Shown: piece by piece, positions 7,540-17,115 of the stretch
How positions within the stretch are numbered: position 1 is the first letter of the stretch
How the letters are laid out: the number at the start of each line of letters is the position of its first letter
NCBI GenBank assembly: GCA_013815465.1
Contig: JACDGE010000018.1
Coordinates: forward strand, 1 to 35,154
DNA length: 35,154 nt
Direction of reading: 5' to 3'
DNA from: Alphaproteobacteria bacterium
GTDB lineage: Bacteria > Pseudomonadota > Alphaproteobacteria > UBA9655
The notes under the pieces: generated by a model
The model's database searches: none
What the model saw: the letters and a program-made list of their open reading frames with translations, nothing else
Told to the model about the DNA's origin: nothing
Made by a program: the position numbers and the translations under genes

Positions 7540-8844
7540 TCACTTCACATTCATCCGAATACGGTAACGAAGACTGACCTCTTCTTGAGCCGCCAGGGTT
7601 ATCGTCCACTGCAGGCGCTTCTCTTCTTCCTCATGAGGATGGGTTTCGCGCAGGATGCTCCATTCACCCGTAACATTCTGAAAAACGGTGACTTGTTTAG
7701 GAAATTTTGTCTCATTTTTTAAATCCAGCCTATACCCCGATTCCACCACCTGACTCCCAAGTTTACGATAGTCGGTTTGCCGCATTTCAGCCGTAATTGC
7801 TTTGGTACTCCCCACGCGCAGACTTAGAGCTTTTTCCACTGGGATAAAAGGCGTTTTATTCTCACCGACATAAAAAAGAGCACCTACAGAATTGCGCTGA
7901 AAAACCTTAATAATACCCTCAGGAAGAGGAACGCCAAGTCCATGGGAACGATCATTTTGAACCGAAAGCCAAGTTTCTACCGTTGGTTTTATCACCACTC
8001 CCTCTTCATTCTCCGTTATCTTGTTTTTCGGAAAAATACGAAAGCTGGTGGAGGGTGTTAACCGAAGCGCCGAAAACCAGGAAATATTCTTTACCGCATT
8101 ATCGGAAAGGCTAATAGGCTTTTCAATGTCATAAAAATGTTCTCCTGCATTTTGCGTATGAGCGACGAGGAAATGACCTTTTTTAATATCCATGCCACTT
8201 TTGTTATGAATATTTATCCAGTTATTAAGATCAAGATGAGTTTCTGTGGCATCCAAAACAATGGTGTACCCCGCATCCCATCTAAATCCTTTGGCTAAGT
8301 ACCCCATGTTAAAAACATACTCTCCTTCCTTGGGATTATCAACTTTCAAGGTAATCAACGGTTCAGGAGCAAGCGTATAGGGAAGATGGGAAAAAGAAAT
8401 TCTATTTTTATTAAGAACAAAAATGCGGCCCTCGGATTCAACCACACAGTCTTCCCCATCGAGAGCTAAAAGCTGTGCCGTTTCAGGCATGGGAACAAGG
8501 CGACTGGGAAGAATATTTACCTTCTCCCCAATGGAGTGCTGCAATAAAGCGTTACGGGTAATTTGAGAGGTTTGAAAATTATATTCTAAAACCTTAACAG
8601 AAGCAGACGGGGGTATCATTTGGAAGATAAAGCTATCAACCAGAATATCCGATGGGACGTCTTTAATCAAAAGCTTATTAGAGCCCTCTTTTAAAAACGT
8701 TTTCCTCTTTTCCTTAATCAACGCCATATCCTGAGGATAGAGGGTGATGTTGACTTCCGTTTGAGAGGATTGAGGAACATTTTGGACAACAGCTTGGGCG
8801 GGCACTATAAGAGAAAAGAGGAGAAGAAAGAGCTTAAGTTTCAC
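7540..8844 (-). CDS. DUF4139 domain-containing exported protein
   Basis: 434 residues from a GTG at 8844 preceded by AAGGAGGG at ideal spacing. The longer frame to 8922 adds 26 residues before the signal sequence and is less likely. Residues 1-18 (MKLKLFLLLFSLIVPAQA) form a clear signal peptide. The mature part is rich in beta strands. It matches the plan of DUF4139 (COG5316) proteins, with an early VNITLYPQDMALIKEKR segment and a later YLAKGFRWDAGYTIVLD block. The function of this family is not established; members are periplasmic or outer-membrane associated. It lies 51 bases after rmuC (8974-10338) on the same strand, so the two may share a transcript. Confidence 0.8.
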   Translation of the reverse strand: MKLKLFLLLFSLIVPAQAVVQNVPQSSQTEVNITLYPQDMALIKEKRKTFLKEGSNKLLIKDVPSDILVDSFIFQMIPPSASVKVLEYNFQTSQITRNALLQHSIGEKVNILPSRLVPMPETAQLLALDGEDCVVESEGRIFVLNKNRISFSHLPYTLAPEPLITLKVDNPKEGEYVFNMGYLAKGFRWDAGYTIVLDATETHLDLNNWINIHNKSGMDIKKGHFLVAHTQNAGEHFYDIEKPISLSDNAVKNISWFSALRLTPSTSFRIFPKNKITENEEGVVIKPTVETWLSVQNDRSHGLGVPLPEGIIKVFQRNSVGALFYVGENKTPFIPVEKALSLRVGSTKAITAEMRQTDYRKLGSQVVESGYRLDLKNETKFPKQVTVFQNVTGEWSILRETHPHEEEEKRLQWTITLAAQEEVSLRYRIRMNVK

Positions 8845-8973
8845 AGGGTCAGCCCTCCTTGAGCAGCTGAAATTATAAATCTTTTTCTTTAATTTTAGAA
8901 TAATTTCATGTAACATTAGCAAAGAAAAGTTAAATTTTGGTTAATAAACTTACAGAATCCTGTCATGCTACCC

Positions 8974-10338
8974 TCATCCTACCTTTTTTAATTCGGGAGC
9001 CTGCAGCTCTCGAGGTGTTTGGTCAAGAGGGTCGAGAAGAACAATTTCAGCAGCTTCCGAAACAGACCCCAATTCTTTGAACCTTCGAGCGCTGGAAAGA
9101 ACGCGGTGTTCGAGACTGCCCATTGCACTATTATAGGACTGCACGGCTCCCCCGAGTTGCCTCCCAAGGCGGGAAAAATGATCAGCCATATCAGAAAGAC
9201 GTTTGTGAAGTTCACGACCCAGCTCGCTAATTTCTTTCGCGTTATCCGCTAAGTGCTCATGACGCCACCCATAGGCTACGGCTCTTAAAAGAGCAATGAG
9301 GGTGGTGGGGGTTGCTAGGATGATACGATCCTCCACGCCTGCTTCAATCAGGCTGGGATCTTGCTCAAGGGCTGCACTAAAAAAGGTTTCTCCTGGTAAA
9401 AACAAGACCACGAACTCTGGAGCTGGTTGAAACTGTTCATGATAGGATCGTTTCGACAGCGCCCGGATGTGGTTGCGCACTTGACGGGCATGGTCTTTAA
9501 GCTTTTCCAGACGAACATCCTCATCTTTAGCTTCAAGAGCTTCGAGATAAGCTGAAAGGGGGGCTTTCGCATCCACAATAATTTTTTTCTCCCCAGGAAG
9601 GTTAATAATGAGATCTGGGCGTAATCTTCCATCGCTTTCTGATGAAGAAACCTGTTCTTCAAAATCACAATAGTTCAACATCCCCGCCATCTCGACGACC
9701 CGCCTTAGCTGCATTTCTCCCCAACGTCCACGCACAGAAGGAGCCTTTAAGGCGTTCACAAGGTTAGAGGTTTCGCTTTTGAGTTGCTTTTGACTGACAA
9801 GAAGTTCATTAACCTGATGTTTAAGAACGGCATAGGCACTCATACGAGACTTTTCCAACTCAATAATTTTTTGATCTACCGTATGAAGGGATGCGGTCAC
9901 GGGTTTTACAAGGTCAGAGATGGCTTGCTGGCGATGGGATAAATCATTTTGAGCGACTTCTTGAAACTTCTCAAGGGTTGCGTTGGCGAGTTCTAAGAAA
10001 GACTTATTCGTTAACGAGAGGGCTTCTGACGAAATCGTTTTAAATTTATCCTCCCACTGAGTCTGAATATTTTCCAAAAGCGTGAGTTTTTCCTTACTTT
10101 CCTTTTCTGTACGGTGGAGGGCTGTTCTGAGCTCGGCGTTTCGTTCTCCCAGCAAACGCAATTCTTCTTCCCTCTTTAAAAGTAAGGCACTGACCTCGGG
10201 TAGACGACTGGCCCTTTCTTGATAAAGGGTTTTTTCTTGGATTACAGTGGAGACTTTTCTTTGAAAATAAATAAAAATACCCGCCATTCCCACAAGTACT
10301 CCTCCCATTAACCACATGAGTCCCTCAATTGCATTCAT
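8974..10338 (-). CDS. rmuC: DNA recombination protein RmuC
   Basis: 454 residues. One membrane segment lies near residues 8-25, followed by a long charged coiled coil to about residue 195. The conserved RmuC domain starts at RGRWGEMQLRRVVEMAGM (203-220) and continues with RPDLIINLPGEKKIIVDAKAPL (240-261), which resembles a PD-(D/E)XK nuclease core. The length matches the family (about 420-500). In E. coli RmuC loss changes inversion rates at short inverted repeats; the protein is thought to limit such rearrangements. That is notable here because the window has many palindromic repeats, although any link is speculation. A ribosome-binding AGGAAATAGGGA precedes the ATG. Confidence 0.93.
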   Translation of the reverse strand: MNAIEGLMWLMGGVLVGMAGIFIYFQRKVSTVIQEKTLYQERASRLPEVSALLLKREEELRLLGERNAELRTALHRTEKESKEKLTLLENIQTQWEDKFKTISSEALSLTNKSFLELANATLEKFQEVAQNDLSHRQQAISDLVKPVTASLHTVDQKIIELEKSRMSAYAVLKHQVNELLVSQKQLKSETSNLVNALKAPSVRGRWGEMQLRRVVEMAGMLNYCDFEEQVSSSESDGRLRPDLIINLPGEKKIIVDAKAPLSAYLEALEAKDEDVRLEKLKDHARQVRNHIRALSKRSYHEQFQPAPEFVVLFLPGETFFSAALEQDPSLIEAGVEDRIILATPTTLIALLRAVAYGWRHEHLADNAKEISELGRELHKRLSDMADHFSRLGRQLGGAVQSYNSAMGSLEHRVLSSARRFKELGSVSEAAEIVLLDPLDQTPRELQAPELKKVG

Positions 10339-10415
10339 TCCCTATTTCCTCTTTTATATGTTCTTATGACCCAAAGTTCAGCGGATATGATAATAGGTCT
10401 AGCATCTTAATCCAA

Positions 10416-10431
10416 CATGTTTTATGACATG
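10416..10431. promoter_or_regulatory. Short dyad upstream of nupC
   Basis: CATGT (10416-10420) and ACATG (10427-10431) form a perfect short inverted repeat in the rmuC-nupC divergent region, 41 bases before the nupC ATG. It could be part of an operator, but five-base arms occur often by chance. Confidence 0.25.
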
Positions 10432-10471
10432 AAGGTGGAATCTTTAAACAGCGATATCAGGGAGTAATCAA

Positions 10472-11737
10472 ATGACTAACATGGGACTTGTCTTTCAGGC
10501 TGTCGCAGGCCTTATTTTATTTTTCTTTCTCGCGTGGTTTTTTAGTGAAAACCGCCGGCAAGTTAATTTTAAAGCTGCCTGTATGGGGTTTCTCATTCAA
10601 GTCGCCTTAGCCATTATCGTCACTAAATTTGGCATTGTGCGGGATGCTTTCCTCTGGATTGGTGGCGGAGTCATGGCTCTTAAAGATGCGACCGCCGCGG
10701 GGACAAGCTTCGTTTTTGGGTATCTCGGAGGGGCGCCATCTCCCTTTGAGGCGAAAGAAGGCGTAAGTAGCTTTATCTTTGCTTTTCAGGCTTTACCGAT
10801 GGTCATTGTGATCAGCGCTGTTGCCATGCTTCTTTTTCACTGGCGGATTCTTCCTTTTATTGTGAAAATTTTTTCAGGAGCCTTCCAAAAAGGCCTTGGA
10901 ATTGGAGGGGCCTTAGGCGTATGTGCAGCTGCCAAAATGTTTTTAGGACAAACGGAAGCGCCTCTTTTGGTACGTCCATATCTCGGTCAATTTAGTCGAA
11001 GTGAGCTCTTTAGTGTGATGACAGCCGGTATGGCGACCACCTCCATCTCCCTTATGGTGGTTTATGCAATGATTCTAGACGGAACGGTGACGGACCCCAT
11101 TGCCCATATCCTTACCGCCTCAATCATCAGTGTACCCGCAGCGATCACTATCTCTCGCATTCTCATCCCTCATACGGGAGCGCAAACATCAGGTCATTTG
11201 GTCGTTCCTTACCAATTCTCCGGATCAATGGAAGCAATTACTCAAGGGACTTCTGATGGGATGAAACTTTATATGAATATTTTGGCCATGTTAATTGTCT
11301 TTTTGGCCATCGTGGCTTTGGCCAATTCCTTGCTCTCCCTTTTGCCTACGGTTGGGGGGGAGACGATGAGCCTTCAGCTTCTTCTCGGCTATCTTCTAGC
11401 ACCTCTCGCCTGGTCTTTAGGAATTCCTTGGGAAGAAGCAGTCCCTGCAGGGGCGCTTTTGGGAAAAAAGACAATTCTTAATGAAATTGTTGCCTTTATT
11501 GGTCTTGCCGAATTGCCAAAAGGAATTCTAAGCGTCAAAAGTGACCTCATAATGACCTATGCACTTGCAGGCTTTGCGAACTTTTCCAGTATTGCAATTC
11601 AAATTGGGGGGATAGGCACCATGGTGCCTGAGCGCAAGCAGGAAATTATCGCTCTAGGTTTTAAGGCCATGGTTGCAGGGACCATTGCAAGTTGTATGAG
11701 TGGTTCCATCATCGGTATATTGCATAGTTTTGGATAA
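10472..11737 (+). CDS. nupC: Concentrative nucleoside transporter NupC
   Basis: 421 residues. It belongs to the CNT family of Na+- or H+-coupled nucleoside importers in the inner membrane. Family marks include FVFGYLGG (around 79-86), FAFQALPMVIVISA, the GQTEAPLLVRPYL substrate-site segment (about 163-175), and the second-repeat GTSDGMKLYMNILAML. Length is normal for bacterial members (about 400-425). GGGAG lies seven bases before the ATG. The last eight bases overlap the likely miaA start, so the two are probably co-transcribed. With two nucleoside hydrolases encoded at 18410-20402, it suggests uptake and breakdown of external nucleosides. Confidence 0.93.
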   Translation: MTNMGLVFQAVAGLILFFFLAWFFSENRRQVNFKAACMGFLIQVALAIIVTKFGIVRDAFLWIGGGVMALKDATAAGTSFVFGYLGGAPSPFEAKEGVSSFIFAFQALPMVIVISAVAMLLFHWRILPFIVKIFSGAFQKGLGIGGALGVCAAAKMFLGQTEAPLLVRPYLGQFSRSELFSVMTAGMATTSISLMVVYAMILDGTVTDPIAHILTASIISVPAAITISRILIPHTGAQTSGHLVVPYQFSGSMEAITQGTSDGMKLYMNILAMLIVFLAIVALANSLLSLLPTVGGETMSLQLLLGYLLAPLAWSLGIPWEEAVPAGALLGKKTILNEIVAFIGLAELPKGILSVKSDLIMTYALAGFANFSSIAIQIGGIGTMVPERKQEIIALGFKAMVAGTIASCMSGSIIGILHSFG

Positions 11738-12569
11738 AGTCGTTGTTATAGGAGGGCCTACTGCTAGCGGTAAGTCAGCTTTGGCCACTCAAATTGCCCA
11801 GGAAAAAGGGGGGGCTATCCTCAATGGGGATAGCCTCCAAGTCTATGCTGGTCTGGAAATTTTAACAGACCAGCCGTCTTACGAGCTCCAAGGGGAAATC
11901 CCCCACCGCCTCTATGGATTTTTGGATCCAACCCAGCCTTATTCGGCAGGGATGTGGCTCGCTCATGTGTTGAAAGAAATTGAAGAGTGCCATCAAAAAG
12001 GTTTATTGCCGATAGTTGTTGGCGGCACAGGCCTTTATCTCAGAACCTTGCTGGAAGGAATAACCCCTATCCCTTCTATTGATCCCCATATAAGAGAATA
12101 TCTTCTGACCCGTGACTCTGCCACGCAAGAAATCCTTTATCATGAGCTACAAGCGCGGGATAGTCTCTTGGCGGCCCGAATTCATCCCCATGATCGCCAG
12201 CGGACTTTGCGAGGTCTTGAAGTTTTTTATGGGACGGGAAAACCGTTAAGTTTTTGGCAGACTCAAAAGCCCCAACCTTACCCCTATGAGTTTGACACCA
12301 TTTTATGCATGCCTTCAAAAGAAGATCATCGGGCCAAAATCGCTGAACGTATTGAAGGAATGCTCGTAAAGGGAGTTCTTGAGGAAATCAAGGCTGTTCT
12401 TTCTCTTAGGCCATCCTCAACAGCCATGAAAGCGATTGGTCTGAGAGAGCTTGGAGCTTACTTAGAAGGAAAATGTTCTTTGGAGGAGGCTAAGGAGCTA
12501 ACCTTTATTCATACCTGCCAATATGCGAAGCGCCAGAGAACCTGGTTTCGCCATCAATTTAAGGGATAG
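11730..12569 (+). CDS. miaA: tRNA dimethylallyltransferase MiaA
   Basis: About 279 residues from a TTG at 11730 (MDKVVVIGGPTASGKS). A GTG at 11700 would add ten residues that do not look like family sequence. MiaA transfers the dimethylallyl group to A37 of tRNAs reading UNN codons. Seen motifs are the P-loop GPTASGKS at 9-16, the catalytic GDSLQVY at 33-39, VGGTGLYLRTLLEG in the middle, and the C-terminal YAKRQRTWFRHQF. The length is slightly below the usual 300. The gene overlaps the end of nupC by eight bases and lacks a clear Shine-Dalgarno sequence, so it probably relies on coupling to nupC translation. Confidence 0.93.
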   Translation: MDKVVVIGGPTASGKSALATQIAQEKGGAILNGDSLQVYAGLEILTDQPSYELQGEIPHRLYGFLDPTQPYSAGMWLAHVLKEIEECHQKGLLPIVVGGTGLYLRTLLEGITPIPSIDPHIREYLLTRDSATQEILYHELQARDSLLAARIHPHDRQRTLRGLEVFYGTGKPLSFWQTQKPQPYPYEFDTILCMPSKEDHRAKIAERIEGMLVKGVLEEIKAVLSLRPSSTAMKAIGLRELGAYLEGKCSLEEAKELTFIHTCQYAKRQRTWFRHQFKG

Positions 12570-12616
12570 ATCCCCATTATAGAAAAGTACTTATCTTTTG
12601 AAGATCTATACGTGAG

Positions 12617-13072
12617 TTAGCTCTCCATTTTCAAATCCTCAATAATATTCTCAAAGTCTTGAGTTTCATGAAAGTCTTTATAGATGGAAGCGAAGCGCAC
12701 ATAAGCGACAGAATCAAGGGATAGAAGGGCGGTCATGATGCTCTCTCCAATCTTGTTTGATGGGATTTCGTTCTCACCCGATGTTTCCAATTGACGGACA
12801 ATAGCGGAAATGACGCGATCTATGCGTTCGTTATCGATAGGTCTTTTATGGAGGGCGAGTTGGATCGAACGATTGAGTTTCTCTCGGTCAAAATTTTCAA
12901 CCCGTCCATCCTTTTTCTTCACTAACAGTTCTCGCAAAGAAGCGCGCTCAATGGTTGAAAATCGTGACAGACATTCAGGGCATTGACGGCGCCTACGAAT
13001 GGAGCTCGCATCCTCGCTCGGGCGGGTGTCTTTAACGACGGTGTCGTTGTTACTACAAAACGGACAGCGCAT
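12617..13072 (-). CDS. nrdR: Transcriptional repressor NrdR
   Basis: 151 residues, a standard full-length NrdR. The zinc ribbon uses Cys3, Cys6, Cys31 and Cys34 (MRCPFC and CPEC). The ATP-cone domain follows from about residue 49 (VKKKDGRVENFDREKLNRSI). NrdR represses ribonucleotide reductase genes in response to ATP/dATP by binding paired NrdR boxes. No nrd genes are present in this window. It starts nine bases after the glyA stop, an order common in Alphaproteobacteria. Confidence 0.96.
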   Translation of the reverse strand: MRCPFCSNNDTVVKDTRPSEDASSIRRRRQCPECLSRFSTIERASLRELLVKKKDGRVENFDREKLNRSIQLALHKRPIDNERIDRVISAIVRQLETSGENEIPSNKIGESIMTALLSLDSVAYVRFASIYKDFHETQDFENIIEDLKMES

Positions 13073-13081
13073 ATACTGCTC

Positions 13082-14335
13082 TCAATAAATCGGGAAACGC
13101 TGGCAAAGGGCTTCAACCTTTGTGCGGGTTGCACGCTCCGTTTTTCCATCTCCTTCCAGGACATCAGCAATCCAATGGCCAATGTCTTGGAATTCGTTGC
13201 TTTTAAAACCCCGAGTCGTTCCCACAGGTGTTCCGAGACGAATGCCGGAGGACTGGGTTGGGGGCAAGGTATCAAAAGGAATGGAATTTTTATTACACGT
13301 CAGTCCTGCCCGTTCAAGCTTTTCTTCAGCCTCGGCGCCTGTGATGCCAAAGGGGGTTAAATCCACGAGAAGGAGGTGGCAGTCCGTCCCCCCTGTAATC
13401 ACATCCAGGCCGCGTTCTATCATGACCTTAGAAAGTGCCTGAGCATTTTCAATAACCGTTTTGGCATATACCTTAAAACTGGGCTGCAGAGCTTCTCCAA
13501 ATGCCACAGCTTTTGCAGCGATGACATGCATAAGAGGCCCACCTTGAAGACCAGGAAAGATGCTGCTGTTAATTTTTTTACCCACGTCAAGGTCATTGCT
13601 TAAAATCATCCCTCCCCGTGGCCCTCTTAGGGTCTTGTGGGTGGTTGTTGTGACCACATGGGCATGAGGGAGGGGGGACGGAAATGCTCCTCCTGCGACA
13701 AGCCCTGCGAAATGAGCCATATCCACCATAAGGATGGCACCGACTTCGTCGGCGATTGCTCGAAATCGCGCAAAGTCAATGGTGCGAGGATAAGCCGATC
13801 CCCCTGCAATAATCATTTTTGGACGATGGATGAGAGCTTGGCTCCGCACTTCCTCATAATCGATCAGGTGTGTTTCGGGGTGGACGCCATAGGTGGTTGC
13901 TTTAAACCATTTTCCCGAGAGGTTAACCTTTAGGCCATGGGTAAGATGGCCCCCCGCATTCAATTCCATACCAAGAATGGTATCCCCCGGGGTTAGAAAG
14001 GCCAAAAATACAGCCTGATTGGCTTGTGAGCCAGAATGCGGTTGAACATTCGCATAACCACACTCAAAAAGAGTGCAGGCTCGATCAATCGCGAGTTGTT
14101 CAGCCTGGTCGACCCATTCACATCCCCCGTAATATCGTTTTCCAGGATAACCTTCTGCATATTTATTTGTTAAAACAGATCCTTGAGCCTCTAATACTGC
14201 TTTTGATACAATATTTTCCGAGGCGATCAATTCAATTTGTGTTTGTTGCCTTCTTAATTCCCCTTGGATTGCACTGTAAAGAACTGGATCAACTGCAGAA
14301 AGACAATCGGTAAAAATTTTTTTTTCGTTAACCAT
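13082..14335 (-). CDS. glyA: Serine hydroxymethyltransferase
   Basis: 417 residues from the ATG at 14335, which has TGGAGG upstream; the longer frame to 14368 adds eleven residues not typical of the family. The enzyme is PLP-dependent and cytoplasmic. It converts serine and tetrahydrofolate to glycine and 5,10-methylene-tetrahydrofolate. Visible signatures are [11 protein letters not shown] (34-44), [15 protein letters not shown] (57-71), QPHSGSQAN (98-106) and the PLP-lysine motif [14 protein letters not shown] with Lys234. It is the first gene of a two-gene glyA-nrdR operon, feeding one-carbon units for thymidylate and purine synthesis. Confidence 0.97.
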   Translation of the reverse strand: MVNEKKIFTDCLSAVDPVLYSAIQGELRRQQTQIELIASENIVSKAVLEAQGSVLTNKYAEGYPGKRYYGGCEWVDQAEQLAIDRACTLFECGYANVQPHSGSQANQAVFLAFLTPGDTILGMELNAGGHLTHGLKVNLSGKWFKATTYGVHPETHLIDYEEVRSQALIHRPKMIIAGGSAYPRTIDFARFRAIADEVGAILMVDMAHFAGLVAGGAFPSPLPHAHVVTTTTHKTLRGPRGGMILSNDLDVGKKINSSIFPGLQGGPLMHVIAAKAVAFGEALQPSFKVYAKTVIENAQALSKVMIERGLDVITGGTDCHLLLVDLTPFGITGAEAEEKLERAGLTCNKNSIPFDTLPPTQSSGIRLGTPVGTTRGFKSNEFQDIGHWIADVLEGDGKTERATRTKVEALCQRFPIY

Positions 14336-14419
14336 TTTGAAAGAGAACCTCCAGTAGGATATGAACAAGTTCAGGTGAATTTAACAGAAGAACAGCCAAA
14401 AAGCCAGAGGAGTTCATAA

Positions 14420-14743
14420 ATGACAAAAGAAAACGATGTGCGCAAACAAGTAAAATTGTTAAAACGATTTTATATGGATAGTTTTACATTTGCTGTTGTA
14501 AATGTAGCTTTAATTGTTGTTTGGCTAAGTATTGATAGAGGTGTAACTTTTTGGCCAAAGTACGTTATTGTTATTTGGGGTATTGCCTTGGTATTTAAGG
14601 CGTATCGAATGGGAATTATCCCCCTTTTCCTTCAAAATCTTTCGTTTTTGACCCCTGAGTGGGAAGAGAAAAAAATAAAAAAACTCACAGGAGTGCATCA
14701 AGAGCAAAGACGCGTTCAACTGAGTCGGGATAAAAAAAAATAG
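14420..14743 (+). CDS. Small 2TM-domain membrane protein
   Basis: 107 residues. A charged N-terminus (VRKQVKLLKRFYMDS) is followed by two membrane segments, about 22-37 (FTFAVVNVALIVVWLS) and 46-62 (KYVIVIWGIALVFKAYR), then a basic charged tail. This is the layout of the 2TM domain family (PF13239), often found alone or attached to signalling proteins. Function is unknown. The gene diverges from glyA and converges with the small gene at 14757. GAGG lies upstream of the ATG. Confidence 0.7.
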   Translation: MTKENDVRKQVKLLKRFYMDSFTFAVVNVALIVVWLSIDRGVTFWPKYVIVIWGIALVFKAYRMGIIPLFLQNLSFLTPEWEEKKIKKLTGVHQEQRRVQLSRDKKK

Positions 14744-14756
14744 GATAAGGAAAGCT

Positions 14757-15011
14757 TCACTTTCTCTCCCTGTATTTTTTTTGTTGGCGTTGTTTGTACC
14801 GCTCGTCGTCTTCCCATTTTGGAGATAACCATTTCTCCGGAGGTTGATAAGATATTGTGTCTTGCCAAGCTGCCCGTGTCATAGGTGTTACTGCAACAGA
14901 GTATGGGGAAGAAAGGGGCGGGGTAGCTACTATAGCATCGTTTAAGAGAATCATGTTTATAATAAGAATAGCTAGAATTCCAAGAATTTCTTGAGGGAAG
15001 AATTTTGTCAT
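14757..15011 (-). CDS. Hypothetical small membrane-anchored protein
   Basis: 84 residues from an ATG at 15011 that has AGAGGA five bases upstream; an ATG at 15026 would add five residues and lacks this site. One N-terminal hydrophobic segment (ILGILAILIINMILL) could be a signal anchor. The rest is Pro- and Trp-containing and ends in a very basic tail (KQRQQKKYRERK). I recognise no family. The good ribosome-binding site and the codon structure support a real gene. Confidence 0.5.
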   Translation of the reverse strand: MTKFFPQEILGILAILIINMILLNDAIVATPPLSSPYSVAVTPMTRAAWQDTISYQPPEKWLSPKWEDDERYKQRQQKKYRERK

Positions 15012-15269
15012 TGTTTCCTCTGGCATTTTTTTACATGTGTTAAATTCCTTTTAAATCTTTTTAAATTTGGCGTCATTTATTAACTTTGGATTAATAGTAA
15101 TAGGGTCTGTGGAAATAGGTCTAGGGTCCAATAAATACTTCAATAAAAATGTTGGGGAGTGAAAAATTCCCGAATGCGTAGCTCGACTTGTGTGAAACGA
15201 TTTTCAAAAAGTAGCATTGCCATTCAAAAAATCTTTCAGGCCACCCCCCACAGTTGCACCATATCTTTT

Positions 15270-15566
15270 CTAACAGGAATAGAAGACCCCATTATGCCAC
15301 CCACACAATCCAGAGCCCCCCCAATAACCTCTGTGACCGTGATGATACCCATGCCAGGAATGACCATCATGGCCTCCATGATGACCATGACGTCCTCCAT
15401 GATGGCCTCCATGACCATGACCATGACCATGACCTTTGACGAGTATAAGATTATCTTGTGACATTGTTGACACGATAGGTTGAGTGGATGCAGCATTAGC
15501 TGCTTGCATTGTTCCGAGTGCGAATAAAACGCTAAGAACTGATGCTGATGGTTTAAGAAAATTCAT
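15270..15566 (-). CDS. Secreted His/Gly-rich protein, putative metal binder
   Basis: 98 residues. A signal peptide covers residues 1-26 (hydrophobic core ASVLSVLFALGTM, then Ala-x-Ala). From residue 45 the chain is a run of Gly-His and His-His pairs, starting KGHGHGHGHGGHHGG, with about twenty His in some forty residues. It ends with an aromatic segment containing two Cys (GLCGWHNGVFYSC). Such a sequence should bind Ni, Zn or Cu. Whether it stores, buffers or simply coats is inference. AAAGGAG precedes the ATG at good spacing. It lies 29 bases downstream of the Tyr/Pro-rich secreted protein gene, so the two are probably one operon. The CCATGA repeats in the DNA come from the His codons. Confidence 0.75.
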   Translation of the reverse strand: MNFLKPSASVLSVLFALGTMQAANAASTQPIVSTMSQDNLILVKGHGHGHGHGGHHGGRHGHHGGHDGHSWHGYHHGHRGYWGGSGLCGWHNGVFYSC

Positions 15567-15595
15567 GATAGTCTCCTTTAATTACAATTCAGTTA

Positions 15596-15862
15596 TTAAT
15601 AGCATTGTGTATAGACCCGTCCCCAAGCGTCATAAACAGGGTAACAGTTCTGATATTGTGGAACGACATAGTGAGCTCGTGGGGCTACATAATAGGGTTG
15701 AGGTACATAATAAGCTGGAGGTGCATAATATGGTTGAGGTGTTACATAAGTTGGCCCTCCCCCAAGATAAAAGCTGAAGCGTGACTTGGCTTCTGCTGGT
15801 TGGTTAGCTCCAAGACTTAAGAAAATGCCCAAAGCCACTGTGCCCATTAGTATGCTCTTCAT
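15596..15862 (-). CDS. Secreted Tyr/Pro-rich small protein
   Basis: 88 residues. A signal peptide (residues 1-25, MKSILMGTVALGIFLSLG then PAEA) is followed by a low-complexity region built from PQPYYAPPAYYVPQPYYV-like steps and a C-terminal CYPVYDAWGRVYTQCY with two Cys. Proteins of this kind occur as small exported or envelope proteins in many Alphaproteobacteria, without a known function. GGAGAA lies upstream of the ATG. It is the first gene of a probable operon with the His/Gly-rich protein. Confidence 0.7.
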   Translation of the reverse strand: MKSILMGTVALGIFLSLGANQPAEAKSRFSFYLGGGPTYVTPQPYYAPPAYYVPQPYYVAPRAHYVVPQYQNCYPVYDAWGRVYTQCY

Positions 15863-16019
15863 CGAAATTCTCCTTGATTTATTTTGTAAATGATTTTCCT
15901 TTATTATTTATAGTACCGCATAAATAATAATATATTATTAATATTTTTATTATTCTAAAAATATTTTTTAGTTTTTTATAGAGGGGTTAAAATGTGCCAA
16001 AGGCTATCATTTAAAATTA

Positions 16020-16048
16020 TTGAAATATTAACATCTTAACGCTATAAA
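16020..16048 (+). promoter_or_regulatory. Sigma70-type promoter for the universal stress protein gene
   Basis: TTGAAA (16020-16025) and TATAAA (16043-16048) are separated by exactly 17 bases and lie 45 bases before the ATG at 16094. Both hexamers match the consensus at five positions. The region upstream is very AT-rich. Confidence 0.6.
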
Positions 16049-16093
16049 ATAAGATTATATCTATGATCTTAAGAAAAATAAAGGGAGCTTGCG

Positions 16094-16933
16094 ATGATAA
16101 AAAGTATTCTCGTGATTCTTGATGAGACAGAATCAAGCCAGTCTGCAAAAAAGTTAGGTGTGAATTTGGCAAAAGCTAACAAAGCACATATCTCAGGTAT
16201 TGGTGTCTTAGACGCCCCCTGGATGACGGCTCCAGAGGCTATCCCTTTGGGGGGAGTCGCGTTTAAAGTTGATCTCGATGAGAAAATTCTTAAAACCGCA
16301 GCACGACGAGTCCATGAGATTGAACAAAAATTTACGGACTATTGCAAAAGCCAAAAAATTTCATCCTCGATCATCGATGCGGCCGGCGTTCCCACTGAGG
16401 AAATTGAGTATTTTTCTAGTGAATTTGATATGCTCATTATTGGAAAAGATGCAAACTTCCATTTTTCTCCTGCCCATAATGCCACAGGTTCTGTTAAACA
16501 GCTCTTAAAAGACAGCCCGCGCCCTATCTTTGTGACAAGTCCGCAGCTGCCGAACCAGGAAAGTTCCCAGGTTCTTGTCGCTTATGATGGGACATTTGCT
16601 TCTTCTAGAGCTCTCCACATGGCCATTTTAATAGGAATTCTGAAGGAAAAAACGATTCATATTGCTAGCATAAGTGAAGATGAAGATGAGGCCCGTCATT
16701 GGATAAACGTCGCCGTTAAACTTTGTCACAATCATAGATTGAAAACCCATATTCACCCGATTGTGAGTGGAAAAAAGCCTTCCGTTTCTCTTTTGAAATT
16801 AACAGAGGATCTTCGCCCATCCTTCATTGTTATGGGTGCGTATGGCCACAGCGGCATTCGCTCGTTCTTTACGGGATCTTGTGCGACAGACCTTTTGAAA
16901 GAAACTGATGTCCCTCTTTTTGTCTTTCATTAG
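16094..16933 (+). CDS. Tandem universal stress protein (two UspA domains)
   Basis: 279 residues made of two Usp domains. The first (about 1-150) starts with SILVILDETESSQSAKKLG and carries the IIGKD segment. The second (about 155-279) starts with VLVAYDGTFASSRALHMA and ends with VMGAYGHSGIRSFFTGSCA, which fits the G-2x-G-9x-G(S/T) ATP-binding motif. The first domain lacks a clean version of that motif. Usp proteins are cytoplasmic and induced by stress or growth arrest. AAGGGAG lies ahead of the ATG. A short stem (AGAG/CTCT) followed by T5 near 16965-16981 may end the transcript. Confidence 0.88.
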   Translation: MIKSILVILDETESSQSAKKLGVNLAKANKAHISGIGVLDAPWMTAPEAIPLGGVAFKVDLDEKILKTAARRVHEIEQKFTDYCKSQKISSSIIDAAGVPTEEIEYFSSEFDMLIIGKDANFHFSPAHNATGSVKQLLKDSPRPIFVTSPQLPNQESSQVLVAYDGTFASSRALHMAILIGILKEKTIHIASISEDEDEARHWINVAVKLCHNHRLKTHIHPIVSGKKPSVSLLKLTEDLRPSFIVMGAYGHSGIRSFFTGSCATDLLKETDVPLFVFH

Positions 16934-17115
16934 AGACGTGTTGATTATATAATCATGGGACATAGAGTCATTCTCTTTTTACCATAATTTAATATTTATT
17001 AGTCATACTAATATTATATGTTTTTTTTATTATTTTATCGCACATATCAATTATTGTTAATGCAATGAAAAAAATTAAAATATAGAGTAACAATTTTTTA
17101 AAAGGAGGACGGGGG

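Noticed and set aside
13082-14313. Several plus-strand frames of 75-125 codons
   Set aside because: Shadows of glyA, which is unambiguous on the minus strand.
15159-15461. Met/Thr-rich and His/Asp-rich plus-strand frames
   Set aside because: These are antisense readings of the Gly-His repeats in the secreted protein gene at 15270-15566.
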